Below are positions 8,638 to 18,390 of a stretch of DNA of 64,000 nucleotides, one piece after another. The stretch is from Advenella mandrilli (GTDB lineage: Bacteria; Pseudomonadota; Gammaproteobacteria; Burkholderiales; Burkholderiaceae_B). The notes beneath the pieces were generated by a model. That model ran no database searches and had not been told where the DNA came from. It saw only the letters and a list, made by a program, of their open reading frames with translations. The number at the start of each line of letters is the position of its first letter. Within the stretch, counting starts at the first letter, position 1. Location: NCBI RefSeq assembly GCF_016595155.1, contig NZ_JAENGP010000003.1, positions 124,001 through 188,000 on the forward strand, in the 5' to 3' direction. A program made the translations under genes and the position numbers.

Positions 8638-9732
8638 ATGTCTACCATGAAAGCTGCTGTTTTTGTTGCCCCCGGCCGTATCGAAATCCAGGAAAAGCCC
8701 ATCCCGTCTGTTGGCCCCAACGACGCACTGCTGCGTATTACCACCACCACCATTTGCGGTACCGACATTCATATCCTGAAAGGTGAATACCCGGTTGCTC
8801 CCGGCTTGACCGTTGGTCACGAACCGGTAGGCATCATTGAAAAACTGGGCAGTAACGTCACCGGCTACCAGGAAGGCCAGCGGGTCATTGCCGGCGCCAT
8901 TTGTCCCAGCTTTACCTCTTACGCCTGCCAGGATGGTTTTCCTTCCCAGGATGGCGGCTATCTCACTGCCAATGGCACTTGCGCCTGCCATGGTTACAAG
9001 GCAACCGGTGGCTGGCGTTTTGGCAACATTATTGATGGTACCCAGGCAGAATATGTGCTGGTTCCCGATGCCCAGGCCAACCTGGCGCCCGTCCCCGATG
9101 CGCTAACTGATGAACAGGTGCTCATGTGCCCCGACATCATGTCTACCGGCTTTGTGGGTGCCGAAAATGGCAATATCAAAATTGGTGACACCGTGGTTAT
9201 CTTCGCCCAGGGGCCCATTGGCCTGTGTGCCACAGCCGGCGCCAAACTGCGCGGTGCCGCCACCATTATTGCGGTAGATGGCGTAGACGAACGTCTGGAA
9301 ATTTCCCGCCAAATGGGTGCCGATGTGACCCTGAACTTCAAAAAAGTGGATGTGGTTGACGAAATCATGAAACTCACAGCCGGTCGCGGGGTAGATGTCA
9401 GCATAGAGGCCCTGGGTACCCAAACCACGTTTGAACAGGCCCTGCGCGTATTGAAACCGGGTGGCACCCTGTCCAGCCTGGGCGTCTACTCGGAAGACCT
9501 GACCATTCCGGTCAATGCTTTTGCAGCAGGCCTGGGCGATCACAAAATCGTTACCGCCCTGTGTCCCGGTGGCAAGGAAAGGATGCGTCGCCTGCTTAAA
9601 ATCGTTGAAACAGGCCGCGTCAACCTTGAAGCACTGGTTACCCACGAATACAAACTGGACGACATTGTCGAGGCTTACGATCTTTTTGCCAACCAGCTTG
9701 ATGGCGTACTCAAGATCGCCATCAAGCCATAA
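8638..9732 (+). CDS. Zinc-dependent alcohol dehydrogenase, secondary-alcohol type
   Basis: A 364-residue medium-chain dehydrogenase. Catalytic zinc ligands appear as Cys40 (TICGTD), His61-Glu62 (VGHEPVG) and Asp166 (CPDIMSTGF); Asp rather than Cys as the last ligand resembles bacterial isopropanol dehydrogenases. The Rossmann loop is QGPIGLCATAG (191-201), and Asp214 at the end of the second strand suggests NAD rather than NADP. The region after residue 85 holds unusual Cys residues (CPSFTSYACQDG, TCACHGY) in place of a classical structural-zinc lobe. A perfect AGGAGG Shine-Dalgarno precedes the ATG, which suggests high expression, and a strong terminator follows. It may act on short alcohols or aldehydes. 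Confidence 0.92.
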   Translation: MSTMKAAVFVAPGRIEIQEKPIPSVGPNDALLRITTTTICGTDIHILKGEYPVAPGLTVGHEPVGIIEKLGSNVTGYQEGQRVIAGAICPSFTSYACQDGFPSQDGGYLTANGTCACHGYKATGGWRFGNIIDGTQAEYVLVPDAQANLAPVPDALTDEQVLMCPDIMSTGFVGAENGNIKIGDTVVIFAQGPIGLCATAGAKLRGAATIIAVDGVDERLEISRQMGADVTLNFKKVDVVDEIMKLTAGRGVDVSIEALGTQTTFEQALRVLKPGGTLSSLGVYSEDLTIPVNAFAAGLGDHKIVTALCPGGKERMRRLLKIVETGRVNLEALVTHEYKLDDIVEAYDLFANQLDGVLKIAIKP

Positions 9733-9756
9733 TCATTTTTTTCTTTAAGGTAACAT

Positions 9757-9790
9757 AAAAGCAGCCGGACAATACCCGGCTGCTTTTATA
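9757..9790 (+). terminator. Rho-independent terminator after the alcohol dehydrogenase gene
   Basis: A perfect twelve-base-pair stem AAAAGCAGCCGG/CCGGCTGCTTTT (9757-9768 with 9776-9787), a seven-base loop and a T-tract on the right arm. It lies 24 bases after the stop codon. Confidence 0.9.
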
Positions 9791-9821
9791 CCTTTATAAT
9801 TGCTTGTATTTAAGGAAAAAA

Positions 9822-10172
9822 ATGGCTGCCGATCTTGACCATATCCAGCAAAAGCTCAGGCAATTTGCCCATGAGCGGCAATGGGACAACTATCACTCCC
9901 CCAAAAATATTGCCATGGCACTAACCGTAGAGGCTGCCGAATTGCAGGAAATTTTCCAATGGATGACAGAAGAAGAGTCCCTGCATCTTAATACCCATAA
10001 ATTGCAGGCGGTAAAGCACGAAATAGCCGATGTTTTCCTGTATTTATTAACAATTAGCCGTGTACTGGATATTGATATCCTAGAGGCTGCGGCAGAAAAG
10101 CTGGCGCTTAATGAGATTAAATACCCACTGGACAAAGCGCGGGGTAACGCAAAAAAATACACCGAACTTTAA
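9822..10172 (+). CDS. MazG-like nucleotide pyrophosphohydrolase
   Basis: A 116-residue all-helical protein of the MazG/RS21-C6 type, which hydrolyses non-canonical or excess nucleoside triphosphates to monophosphate and pyrophosphate. Magnesium-binding motifs are visible as EAAELQEIFQW (ExxE) and HEIADVFLYLL (ExxD). The ATG at 9822 was chosen because AAGGA lies six bases upstream; an in-frame TTG 18 bases earlier has no such site. It is followed 19 bases later by a gene of unknown function and may be co-transcribed with it. Likely a housekeeping nucleotide-cleaning enzyme of the dCTPase type. Confidence 0.88.
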   Translation: MAADLDHIQQKLRQFAHERQWDNYHSPKNIAMALTVEAAELQEIFQWMTEEESLHLNTHKLQAVKHEIADVFLYLLTISRVLDIDILEAAAEKLALNEIKYPLDKARGNAKKYTEL

Positions 10173-10191
10173 AAAGCAAAAGGAATCCAAC

Positions 10192-11040
10192 ATGCAGGGC
10201 GTTGTTTATCTGGCCAACCTGTTAAGCCAGGAATCCATTCCTGATGGCGATAATATTGAGTTGCACAATGTTTTCCGTCAAGATATCGTCCTTGAACTTC
10301 AGGCCCGCCATTGGCCTGCCCTGTTCTGGTGGGCCCTGTTTGACGATACCCATATTAGCACTGCCCGTACCGGCAATGACCCCGAAAAAGTTTATCCCTA
10401 TCTAAGCGCGCCAACCACCGAAGCACTCAGGCACTGGGCCCACCGACTGGAGGCGCTTGAAAAAATCCTGCCCGAACCGTGGCAACCCATCCTGAACGCC
10501 TTTGATGTTTTCCTGCAAGAAAAGATGAGCGGGGCTTTTATGATTTTGCGCACCACCTATTTGCCTGACATTGAAAGTGCCTCGGGCGATGACTGGCGTT
10601 TCATGCTACGAAGTCGTGCCCGCGACTGGCAAAAGCTCAAAGAAGGCATGCCGCTGGATAAACTGGGTGCCGACAGCGATCTGAAATTTGAAATTACCGG
10701 CCTTCTGGAAGAACTGCAGGCCCCCAATATTGACCCTTTCATGGTATTGAGCGGACGCGCTGAAAACATCTGGCCCTTGCCAGCGCTGGAATCCGCCATC
10801 AAGGCCCGTCAACAGCAGTTACTGGAAACACTAAGGTCCCAGGCCAACGAAACCCCCGCACCCGATGCCGCTTCGGCCAGCGCCCATGAAGCCCCGGCAG
10901 AAGAACTGGACAGCCCCGATCCTGTTAGCGACATTCCAGACCAGGTCCCCGACACAAGCGGCCCCAAAAACAATGTCTCGGTATTCCGGTTTATTGTTAT
11001 TTTGCTCATTATTTTTGCCGCCTATTTTGCGCTAACCTGA
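10192..11040 (+). CDS. Hypothetical tail-anchored membrane protein
   Basis: A 282-residue protein I do not recognise. The soluble part (about 1-210) is rich in Trp and acidic residues (HWPALFWWALFDD, WAHRLEALEK, GDDWRFMLRSRARDW). It is followed by a low-complexity Ala/Pro/Asp/Ser linker (about 215-262) and a single hydrophobic helix at the extreme C-terminus (FRFIVILLIIFAAYFALT), so it is probably anchored by its tail with the body in the cytoplasm. The start at 10192 is preceded by AAAAGGA. The only neighbour on the same strand is the MazG-like gene. Codon use resembles neighbouring genes, so it is probably a real vertically inherited gene. No function is assigned. Confidence 0.85.
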   Translation: MQGVVYLANLLSQESIPDGDNIELHNVFRQDIVLELQARHWPALFWWALFDDTHISTARTGNDPEKVYPYLSAPTTEALRHWAHRLEALEKILPEPWQPILNAFDVFLQEKMSGAFMILRTTYLPDIESASGDDWRFMLRSRARDWQKLKEGMPLDKLGADSDLKFEITGLLEELQAPNIDPFMVLSGRAENIWPLPALESAIKARQQQLLETLRSQANETPAPDAASASAHEAPAEELDSPDPVSDIPDQVPDTSGPKNNVSVFRFIVILLIIFAAYFALT

Positions 11041-11066
11041 TGGCATTTATGGTCAATGCGCAAGTC

Positions 11067-12005
11067 TTAGTATCCCGCTTCCCGTGACACAATGCCGCCA
11101 ATTTCCCGGCCATTTTCAAGATTGACTATTTTCTGGTTAATCTGTGCCAAAGCAAGCGGGTCATTGGTGGGACCTGAAACATGCGGTGTCACGATAATGT
11201 TGGGGTGCCCCCAGAAAGGATGTCCATGGGGCAAGGGTTCGGTACTGAAAACATCCAGGACCGCCTTGCCGATATGCCCCGATTTCATCAGTTCAAGCAG
11301 GTCTTCTTCATTCAGGTGCTCGCCACGGCCAATATTGATAAGACTGGCCGGTGCCCGTAATTGAGCCAGGGTTTGCCGGTTAAGGATTCCGTGGGTTTGC
11401 TGCGTTAGTGGCAAAACGTTAATTAAAACCTGCGTATTTTGCAAAAAAGCAGACAAACCTGTTTCACCCGCGTAAGTATGAACATCCTGCAGTTTTCGCT
11501 CGGTACGTGACCAGCCATGCACCGTATATCCCAGCCCGGCCAGGGCTTGCGCAATTTTTTGTCCAATCACCCCCAGCCCCATTACCCCAACGGCCACTTG
11601 GCTGGCTGCCAGCTCTGGCAAGGGTTTCCATTGCTGTTGTTGTTGAAAACGGGCATATTGATCAAACGGACGGGTTATTTTTGACAGGTAATGAATGACA
11701 TATTCCAGCATTTTATCGGCCAGGCCCGCGTCTTCAAGCCTGACAATCTGGATGTTTGCCGGCAAGCCGGCTTGCTGCAAAATGGCATCAACCCCCGCCC
11801 CCATATTGAACAGATACTTAAGGCCTGGATAACTGGCAAACAATGAAGCGGGCGGCCTCCAGACAATGGCCTTGCTAACGGCCACATCGGGTTGACGCAT
11901 GCCAGGCTCATACACAAAAGCATGCCAATGGGGGTAGTTTTCCTTGATGATTTTTAACCAGTTATTGGCATATTCACGGGATTCAGAAGCCAGAATAATG
12001 TTCAA
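11067..12005 (-). CDS. ghrA: Glyoxylate/hydroxypyruvate reductase A
   Basis: A 312-residue D-2-hydroxyacid dehydrogenase that reduces glyoxylate and hydroxypyruvate, probably with NADPH. The nucleotide-binding loop is GLGVIG (143-148), followed by WSRTERK with basic residues that favour the NADP phosphate. The catalytic triad is Arg227 (NIGRGEHL), Glu256 (DVFSTEPLP) and His275 (VTPHVSG). The N-terminal lid (PGLKYLFNMGAGVDAIL) is typical of GhrA rather than GhrB. It is the last gene of a minus-strand series starting at purC, 25 bases after the amidohydrolase stop. Confidence 0.92.
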   Translation of the reverse strand: MNIILASESREYANNWLKIIKENYPHWHAFVYEPGMRQPDVAVSKAIVWRPPASLFASYPGLKYLFNMGAGVDAILQQAGLPANIQIVRLEDAGLADKMLEYVIHYLSKITRPFDQYARFQQQQQWKPLPELAASQVAVGVMGLGVIGQKIAQALAGLGYTVHGWSRTERKLQDVHTYAGETGLSAFLQNTQVLINVLPLTQQTHGILNRQTLAQLRAPASLINIGRGEHLNEEDLLELMKSGHIGKAVLDVFSTEPLPHGHPFWGHPNIIVTPHVSGPTNDPLALAQINQKIVNLENGREIGGIVSREAGY

Positions 12006-12030
12006 TGCATGCCCTTTAAATTCGTGTTGA

Positions 12031-13218
12031 TTATTTACCCAGATATTTTTCTGTTAGTCTGACCCAAAATGAAGCCCCTATACCCAGCAAGTTGTCATTG
12101 AAGTCATAACTGGGGTTATGCAGCAGGCAAGGGCCCAGGCCGTGATCGGGTTGCCGGTGGGAGCCATCTCCGTTACCCAGGAATACATAACTGCCCGGCC
12201 TTTGCTGCAACATGAAGGAAAAATCCTCAGAGGGCATGACCGGCTCATGTTCAAACACATATTCAGCGCTTTTCTCTTCTCCATGCAAGGCACGCATTAC
12301 CTGGGCACACAATTCAGTTTCTGCCTCTGTGTTGACCAATGCCGGATAACGCCGCTCGAAGATGACTTCGCTGGTGCAGGAAAACGCACTGGCAATTTGT
12401 GCTGCCAGCTGGTTCATGCGAGCTTCGACCAGGTCGACCACTTCATCGGAAAAGGCACGCACGGCCCCGCCAATCCAGCCATGGTCGGGAATCACATTGC
12501 TTGCCGTACCGGCATGAATTTGGGTAATAGACAGCACGGCAGCATCAATGGGACGAATATTGCGTGATACCACCGTTTGCAATGCCTGCACCAGTTGGGC
12601 AATCACCGGAACCGGATCGGCGCTGTCTTGCGGTGCGGCGGCATGCCCGCCTTTACCCCGTATATTGATGCGAAAAATATTGCTGGACGCCATTAAAGGA
12701 CCGGTGCGATACGCAAAACTGCCTTCAGGCATGCCGGGCCAGTTATGCAGGCCAAACACGGCATCACAGGGAAAGCGCTCAAACAGACCGTCTTCTATCA
12801 TGGCTTTGGCGCCGGCACCGCCTTCTTCAGCGGGCTGGAAAATAAACCGTACCGTGCCGTCAAAGTTACGATTCTCGCTTAAATGTTTTGCGGCCGCCAG
12901 CAAAATGGCGGTATGCCCGTCATGACCACAGCCATGCATTTTTCCGTCATGGCGTGAACGGTGCTCAAAATTATTTTCTTCCTGCATGGGCAAGGCGTCC
13001 ATATCCGCCCGCAAACCGATGGTTTTGTTGGACGAGCCCGCCTTGATACTACCCACCACACCGGTTTTACCGATACCCGTTATACATTCTATGCCCCATT
13101 CTGTTAGTTTTTGTTCTACCAGAGCAGAGGTACGATGCTCTTCATAACACAGTTCGGGATGTGCATGGATGTCTCGCCGAATAGCGACTATTTCATCAAT
13201 GCCGGTAAACTTGATCAT
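12031..13218 (-). CDS. M20 family amidohydrolase (hippurate hydrolase-like)
   Basis: A 395-residue metallopeptidase of the hippuricase/IAA-amino-acid hydrolase group. Metal-site residues are visible as GCGHDGHTA (Cys97, His99, Asp100, His102), QPAEEGG (Glu131-Glu132) and the LHNWPG histidine (158), with a further His in the C-terminal lobe; Cys97 is typical of this subgroup. A dimerisation domain is inserted around residues 180-290. The ATG at 13218 was preferred over an in-frame TTG 30 bases upstream. The enzyme removes an acyl group from N-acyl amino acids in the cytoplasm; the natural substrate is unknown. It lies 54 bases after the Sua5-type gene. Confidence 0.92.
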   Translation of the reverse strand: MIKFTGIDEIVAIRRDIHAHPELCYEEHRTSALVEQKLTEWGIECITGIGKTGVVGSIKAGSSNKTIGLRADMDALPMQEENNFEHRSRHDGKMHGCGHDGHTAILLAAAKHLSENRNFDGTVRFIFQPAEEGGAGAKAMIEDGLFERFPCDAVFGLHNWPGMPEGSFAYRTGPLMASSNIFRINIRGKGGHAAAPQDSADPVPVIAQLVQALQTVVSRNIRPIDAAVLSITQIHAGTASNVIPDHGWIGGAVRAFSDEVVDLVEARMNQLAAQIASAFSCTSEVIFERRYPALVNTEAETELCAQVMRALHGEEKSAEYVFEHEPVMPSEDFSFMLQQRPGSYVFLGNGDGSHRQPDHGLGPCLLHNPSYDFNDNLLGIGASFWVRLTEKYLGK

Positions 13219-13272
13219 AAAAATTTCCGGTGATTTGTGACCGGACAATCATAATCGTGTTTGGTAAAAATG

Positions 13273-14295
13273 TCACCTAGGGAAAGCCGCAGCAGCCCTT
13301 TGCAAACGGTCATTCACCGCTTCCCAGCGCTGGTCTTCGGGCAAGGACTGAATACAGATACGCTGATACCCCAGCTGGTCTACCCGACGCAAAAAAGCGT
13401 ATAAATCATGAGCATATTGCACCGGTTCATTGGACACTTCGAACCAGTCTATCCCTTCGGTGTGAGGCTGCTGGCCGGCGTCAAACACACAAACCGCCCA
13501 TTTTTTCCCAGCGGGCACCCGGTGTTGCAGCTTGCCTGCTGCCAATTCCTGGGCGCTGACCAGCATTAAGGGCGTACGTGGCGCATAATGCGCTTTAAGC
13601 GTACCCGAGGCACGTGGTGCATGGCTGTCTGGCAGTTTTGGGGCATAACCCAGTACCTGGCCAATCTGGCTGGCACTGACATGGCCGGGACGCAGCAAAA
13701 CCGCCCCAACCCCCTGCCCAATACGGGACAGGTCAACAATGGTGGATTCAATACCGATATTGGCTGCCCCCCCTTCAAGGACCGGCATACCCTTGGCCAC
13801 TTCTTCGGGAAATTCGCTTATAACATGCTCTGCCAAGGTAGGTGATACCTGGCCAAACTTATTGGCCGAAGGCGCGGCAACGCCCCCTTGCCCGGAAGGC
13901 TTGAGCCGGGCAAACTGCCGCAGCAGGGCCTGGGCCACGGGATGGGACGGGCAACGAATGCCCACACTGCTCTGGCCACCACTGACCGTATCGGGAATAT
14001 GGCTGGCCCGTTGCAGGATAAGCGTTAGCGGACCGGGCCAGAATGCCTTGATCAACTGATGAGCTTCTTCGGGAATATCGGTAGCCCAGTAAGACAAATC
14101 GGCATCAGGGGCCACATGCACGATGACCGGATGATTGGAAGGCCGGCCCTTGGCCTGGTAAATTTTGGCGACCGCCTGCGGATTTTCGGCATCAGCCCCC
14201 AGACCGTAAACCGTTTCAGTAGGAAAGGCCACCAGCTCTCCATGTACCAGGCGAGTGGCTGCCCTGAGAATTTCCTGCTCCTGGTCTGCCTGCAT
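13273..14295 (-). CDS. tsaC: L-threonylcarbamoyladenylate synthase, Sua5 type
   Basis: A 340-residue enzyme that makes threonylcarbamoyl-AMP from threonine, bicarbonate and ATP for the t6A modification at position 37 of ANN-decoding tRNAs. The YrdC-like domain (1-200) contains FPTETVYGLGADA, KGRPSNHP (49-56) and APSAN (141-145). A C-terminal Sua5 domain (about 225-335) makes it the long Sua5 form, not the short TsaC form. Its ATG directly abuts the purK stop with no gap, so the two are co-translated. Confidence 0.94.
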   Translation of the reverse strand: MQADQEQEILRAATRLVHGELVAFPTETVYGLGADAENPQAVAKIYQAKGRPSNHPVIVHVAPDADLSYWATDIPEEAHQLIKAFWPGPLTLILQRASHIPDTVSGGQSSVGIRCPSHPVAQALLRQFARLKPSGQGGVAAPSANKFGQVSPTLAEHVISEFPEEVAKGMPVLEGGAANIGIESTIVDLSRIGQGVGAVLLRPGHVSASQIGQVLGYAPKLPDSHAPRASGTLKAHYAPRTPLMLVSAQELAAGKLQHRVPAGKKWAVCVFDAGQQPHTEGIDWFEVSNEPVQYAHDLYAFLRRVDQLGYQRICIQSLPEDQRWEAVNDRLQRAAAAFPR

Positions 14296-15480
14296 TTACA
14301 GTACCTGACTTAGATTAAGGATTTCACTGACCTTGCGGGCATGCGCAAGTGCGGTATCGAAATTTTCATGAACCACATTTACATGACCCATTTTACGGCC
14401 CTTGCGGGCATCGCTTTTGCCATACAGGTGCAAGGACACGCCCGGCAAAACCAGCACCTTGTCCCAGGCCGGTTCGGCAAAGGCCCCGGTTTCGGGGTGG
14501 AACCAGCTGTCGCCCAAAATGTTAAGCATGATCGCTGGCGCCCGTAATTGGGTAGAACCCAGTGGCATGCCTGCCATCACGCGCACCTGCTGCTCGAACT
14601 GGCTGCTGGCACAGGCATTCATGGTGTAATGACCACTGTTATGCGGGCGTGGCGCCACTTCATTGGCAATCAGGCGGTTATCGTCAAGAATAAAAAACTC
14701 AATGCACAACACGCCAAAATAATTCAGGCCTTCGGCAATTTTAATAGCCGCCTGTTTAGCCTGTTGCTGGATATTTTCAGGAATAAGGCCGGGATGCACC
14801 ACGGTGGTGGCCAGAATACCATTGACATGGGTATTTTGGCCAATCGGGAAAACCGCCACTTCGCCATTGAAACCACGCGCCATCACCACCGAAATCTCTT
14901 CTTTCAGGGGCAGCATGGCCTCTAGCACGCAAGGCACCTTGCCAAACGACTCAAAAGCGATCAGCGCTTCTTGTACATTGGCAACGCGCGCCTGTCCCTT
15001 ACCGTCATACCCCAGTCGTGCCGCCTTAAGGATGCCCGGAAACAGGTGTTGCCCGGCGTTTTCCAGATCGGCAGCCGAACGGACTTCGGCATAAGGCGCG
15101 ACCGGAATGCCCTGCGCCGCAATAAAGGCTTTTTCAGCAATACGGTCTTGTACCACTGCCACGGCCGCCGCACCGGGACTCACCCGGCAATTGGCCGATA
15201 ACTGTTTAAGGCTGGTAGCAGGCACGTTTTCGAACTCGGTTGTAACCACCCGCGTAAGGGCAGCCAATTCATCCAGCCCTTTTACATCATCATAGGCTGC
15301 GTATACCTGTTTTTCGGCAACCGTCCCGGCAGGACTGTCCTGGGCGGGATCAAGTACCACCACTTTATACCCCATGCTTTGCGCCGCATGGCAAAACATG
15401 CGGCCCAGTTGCCCACCACCCAGCATGCCAAGCCACTGGCCGGGATAAACAACAGCAGAAGTCAATACAGTATTATTCAT
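14296..15480 (-). CDS. purK: 5-(carboxyamino)imidazole ribonucleotide synthase
   Basis: A 394-residue ATP-grasp enzyme that carboxylates AIR with bicarbonate and ATP to N5-CAIR in purine synthesis. The N-terminal pre-ATP-grasp Rossmann motif WLGMLGGGQLGRMF (16-29) is diagnostic. The ATP-grasp core includes KAARLGYDGKGQ and the metal-binding NEVAPRPHNSGHYT. It lies 30 bases after purE and abuts the Sua5-type gene. The purE-purK pairing shows the two-step bacterial AIR to CAIR route. Confidence 0.96.
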   Translation of the reverse strand: MNNTVLTSAVVYPGQWLGMLGGGQLGRMFCHAAQSMGYKVVVLDPAQDSPAGTVAEKQVYAAYDDVKGLDELAALTRVVTTEFENVPATSLKQLSANCRVSPGAAAVAVVQDRIAEKAFIAAQGIPVAPYAEVRSAADLENAGQHLFPGILKAARLGYDGKGQARVANVQEALIAFESFGKVPCVLEAMLPLKEEISVVMARGFNGEVAVFPIGQNTHVNGILATTVVHPGLIPENIQQQAKQAAIKIAEGLNYFGVLCIEFFILDDNRLIANEVAPRPHNSGHYTMNACASSQFEQQVRVMAGMPLGSTQLRAPAIMLNILGDSWFHPETGAFAEPAWDKVLVLPGVSLHLYGKSDARKGRKMGHVNVVHENFDTALAHARKVSEILNLSQVL

Positions 15481-15510
15481 AAGAGATAAAAATTTTGATT
15501 TACAAAAACA

Positions 15511-16014
15511 CTAAGCCGAAGGTGGCAAGGTCATGGCACGCGCGGCTGCCGTTTGTTTTTCACGAAAGGCCAGCAATTTCTCACGCAACGCGGGGTTGGT
15601 CATGGCCAGTGTTGCAATGGCATGCAGGGCCGCATTGGCTGCCCCCGCCTCGCCAATGGCAAACGTGGCCACCGGCACGCCTTTGGGCATTTGTACAATG
15701 GAAAGCAAAGAGTCTTCACCCTTCAGGTAACGGGAAGGTACCGGCACACCAAACACTGGCACTTCGGTTAAGGCGGCCATCATGCCAGGCAGGTGGGCAG
15801 CGCCCCCGGCACCGGCAATAATGGCGCGAATGCCGTCATTGTAAGCGCGGGCACCGTAAGCCACCATATCGTGCGGCATGCGATGGGCTGAAATGACCTG
15901 CGCCTGGAAGGGCACACCAAACTCTTCAAGTATCCGGGTTGCGTTTTGCATGACATCCCAGTCACTGGAAGAGCCCATAATAACGCCCACAACCGGTTTG
16001 ATATTGTCGCTCAT
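15511..16014 (-). CDS. purE: N5-carboxyaminoimidazole ribonucleotide mutase
   Basis: A 167-residue enzyme that rearranges N5-CAIR to CAIR. Conserved elements are [12 protein letters not shown] (11-22, phosphate loop) and [11 protein letters not shown] with the catalytic His44, followed by [17 protein letters not shown] lies six bases before the ATG. It starts 13 bases after purC, which makes the next enzyme of the pathway, so purC-purE-purK form one operon. Confidence 0.97.
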   Translation of the reverse strand: MSDNIKPVVGVIMGSSSDWDVMQNATRILEEFGVPFQAQVISAHRMPHDMVAYGARAYNDGIRAIIAGAGGAAHLPGMMAALTEVPVFGVPVPSRYLKGEDSLLSIVQMPKGVPVATFAIGEAGAANAALHAIATLAMTNPALREKLLAFREKQTAAARAMTLPPSA

Positions 16015-16027
16015 GATATTCCTTTTC

Positions 16028-16909
16028 TTATGCCAGCAGGCGGTCTACCGCCTCACGGTATTTGGCGGCTGTTTTTTCAAGTACGTCTTGTGGCAGGCGG
16101 GGAGCCGGCGCGGTTTTATCCCAAGGCTGGGTTTCAAGCCAGTCTCGCACAAACTGCTTGTCGAATGAAGGAGGGTTGACCCCTTCCTGGTAGCTGTCTG
16201 CTGGCCAGAAGCGGGAAGAATCCGGTGTAAGCACTTCATCCATTAAATACAACTGGTTATTTTCATCCAAACCAAACTCAAATTTGGTGTCGGCAATAAT
16301 AATACCTTTTTTCGCAGCAAAACTGGCCGCTTCCGCATACAGTTTCAAGGTGATGTCACGAATTCTCTCGGCCATTTCCTGACCCACTTCCTTCACCACA
16401 TGGGAAAAATCCACGTTCTCGTCGTGTGAACCGAACTCGGCCTTGGCAGCTGGCGTAAAAAGAGGTTCTGGCAGTTTACTGGCCAGTTTCAGGCCTGCCG
16501 GCAACTTCACACCGCAAACCGTACCGGTTTCCTGATAATCCTTCCAGCCGGAACCAATAAGATAACCACGGGCAACCGCTTCAACCAACACCGGCTTAAG
16601 ACGTTTGACAACGACAGCACGGCCTGTGATTTGCTCAATCTCATCGGGGGCCACCACCGCTTCGGGCTTCACATGGGTAGAGTGATTGGGAATAATGTGC
16701 GCCAGTTTTTTCAGCCAGAACTCGGTAAGTTCGGTAAGCACCTTACCTTTGCCGGGAATCGGGTCGTCAAGGATGACGTCGAAAGCAGAGATGCGGTCGC
16801 TGGCAATAATAAGCAGCTTGTCATCACCCACGGCATACATGTCGCGTACTTTACCGCGTGCCAGCAAGGGTAATGATTGGATGGTTGATTGATGAAGTGC
16901 GGTAGCCAC
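16028..16909 (-). CDS. purC: Phosphoribosylaminoimidazole-succinocarboxamide synthase
   Basis: A 293-residue SAICAR synthase that joins aspartate to CAIR using ATP. The glycine-rich segment [19 protein letters not shown], the [10 protein letters not shown] signature and [11 protein letters not shown] are all present. The length fits the form common in betaproteobacteria and yeast rather than the short 237-residue enterobacterial form. It is the first gene of the purC-purE-purK-tsaC series, possibly extending to the amidohydrolase and ghrA. I saw no clear operator in the upstream gap. Confidence 0.97.
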   Translation of the reverse strand: MATALHQSTIQSLPLLARGKVRDMYAVGDDKLLIIASDRISAFDVILDDPIPGKGKVLTELTEFWLKKLAHIIPNHSTHVKPEAVVAPDEIEQITGRAVVVKRLKPVLVEAVARGYLIGSGWKDYQETGTVCGVKLPAGLKLASKLPEPLFTPAAKAEFGSHDENVDFSHVVKEVGQEMAERIRDITLKLYAEAASFAAKKGIIIADTKFEFGLDENNQLYLMDEVLTPDSSRFWPADSYQEGVNPPSFDKQFVRDWLETQPWDKTAPAPRLPQDVLEKTAAKYREAVDRLLA

Positions 16910-17003
16910 TTGTAACCCTTAAGTTTTCGGTTGGAATGGGATATTTGCGCCATGGTGAAAACCATAACGGATCAAACCCCATATTTTAACGCGTTACATT
17001 AAT

Positions 17004-17038
17004 AATCCCGCCCCAAATGAATGCAAGGCGGGATTTTT
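17004..17038 (-). terminator. Probable terminator between the aldolase gene and purC
   Basis: A perfect nine-base-pair stem AATCCCGCC/GGCGGGATT (17004-17012 with 17027-17035) lies 38 bases after the fba stop. The T-run is good on the plus strand (17034-17038) but interrupted on the minus strand, where it would be needed, so termination may be partial. Confidence 0.55.
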
Positions 17039-17072
17039 AATACCGGTATTTTCTTTTTATGCAAACCCGGGT

Positions 17073-18137
17073 TTATTTAACCTGCTGGTTAAGCTTACCG
17101 GCCGCATACAAAGAGGCCATTTCAGATAAGCTGACCGGCTTGATCTTGCTGGCATTACCCGCCGTACCAAACGCTTCATAACGGGCAATACATACTTGTT
17201 TCGCTGCTTCGCGGGCAGGTTTATTGTATTCACGCGGGTCGAATTTTGAAGGGTTTTCGGCCAAAAATCGACGAATCGCACCCGTCATGGCAAGACGGAT
17301 ATCGGTATCGATATTGATTTTACGAACGCCATATTTAATGGCTTCCTGAATTTCTTCAACCGGCACGCCATAGGTTTCTTTCATGTCGCCACCGAACTCG
17401 CGGATTTCAGCCAGCAGTTCTTGCGGTACGCTTGAACTGCCGTGCATGACCAGATGGGTATTGGGCAGGCGGGCGTGGATGTCCTTGATACGCTGGATAG
17501 ACAGGATATCTCCGGTAGGCTTACGAGTAAATTTATACGCACCATGGCTGGTACCAATGGCAATCGCCAAGGCGTCCAACTGGGTTTTGCGTACAAAATC
17601 AGCAGCCTGTTCTGGGTCGGTCAGCAACTGGTCGATGGTTAACTTACCATCTGCACCGTGGCCGTCTTCCTTGTCACCTTCCATGGTTTCCAGTGAACCC
17701 AGGCAGCCCAGCTCGCCTTCTACGGTAACACCCAGTTTATGGGCCATGTCCACCACTTTTTTAGTGACATCCACGTTGTATTCGTAGTCGGCAATAGTTT
17801 TGCCGTCTGACATTAAGGAGCCATCCATCATGACGCTGGAAAAACCCAGATCAATCGCACCCTGACAAATCTCAGGAGACTGGCCGTGATCCTGGTGCAT
17901 AACGACAGGGATGTCAGGGTAGCTTTCAACCGCAGCCTGGATAAGGTATTTCAGGAAGCCTTCGCCAGCATACTTGCGGGCACCTGCCGAGGCTTGCATG
18001 ATAACGGGACTATTGGTTTCTTTGGCCGCTTCCATGATGGCCTGAACTTGCTCAAGGTTATTAACGTTGAAAGCAGGAATACCATAACCGTTTTCGGCCG
18101 CATGGTCGAGCAACTGACGCATTGAAACTAATGCCAT
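17073..18137 (-). CDS. fba: Class II fructose-1,6-bisphosphate aldolase
   Basis: A 354-residue zinc-dependent aldolase that interconverts fructose 1,6-bisphosphate with glyceraldehyde 3-phosphate and dihydroxyacetone phosphate. [10 protein letters not shown] (80-89) carries the catalytic Asp83 and zinc ligand His84. HGSSSVPQE and the [11 protein letters not shown] phosphate/zinc segment follow. Length and the long C-terminal arm match the CbbA-type aldolases of betaproteobacteria. A strong AGGAG lies upstream. The other glycolytic genes, pgk, gap and tkt, are at 32-36.5 kb, so the usual cluster is split here. Confidence 0.97.
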   Translation of the reverse strand: MALVSMRQLLDHAAENGYGIPAFNVNNLEQVQAIMEAAKETNSPVIMQASAGARKYAGEGFLKYLIQAAVESYPDIPVVMHQDHGQSPEICQGAIDLGFSSVMMDGSLMSDGKTIADYEYNVDVTKKVVDMAHKLGVTVEGELGCLGSLETMEGDKEDGHGADGKLTIDQLLTDPEQAADFVRKTQLDALAIAIGTSHGAYKFTRKPTGDILSIQRIKDIHARLPNTHLVMHGSSSVPQELLAEIREFGGDMKETYGVPVEEIQEAIKYGVRKINIDTDIRLAMTGAIRRFLAENPSKFDPREYNKPAREAAKQVCIARYEAFGTAGNASKIKPVSLSEMASLYAAGKLNQQVK

Positions 18138-18390
18138 GTGAGATTCTCCTAGTGGATATATGTCAAATTTCCGAATTGCCCATATTTTACGTGGGTTTGT
18201 GTTTTTTTACCCAAGTTTCCCCCTGCCCCGCAAATTTTGCAATACGGACGGGATAATCAGGCATCTGCACTACCCAAGAAAAATACTCAATAAAAAAATT
18301 AATCTGAATCAAGAAACTTTTGAGATTTCACAAAGTAATTTTTCTTCATCACACTTACAATTTGTTTAACTTGTCCTATTATTCAATATT

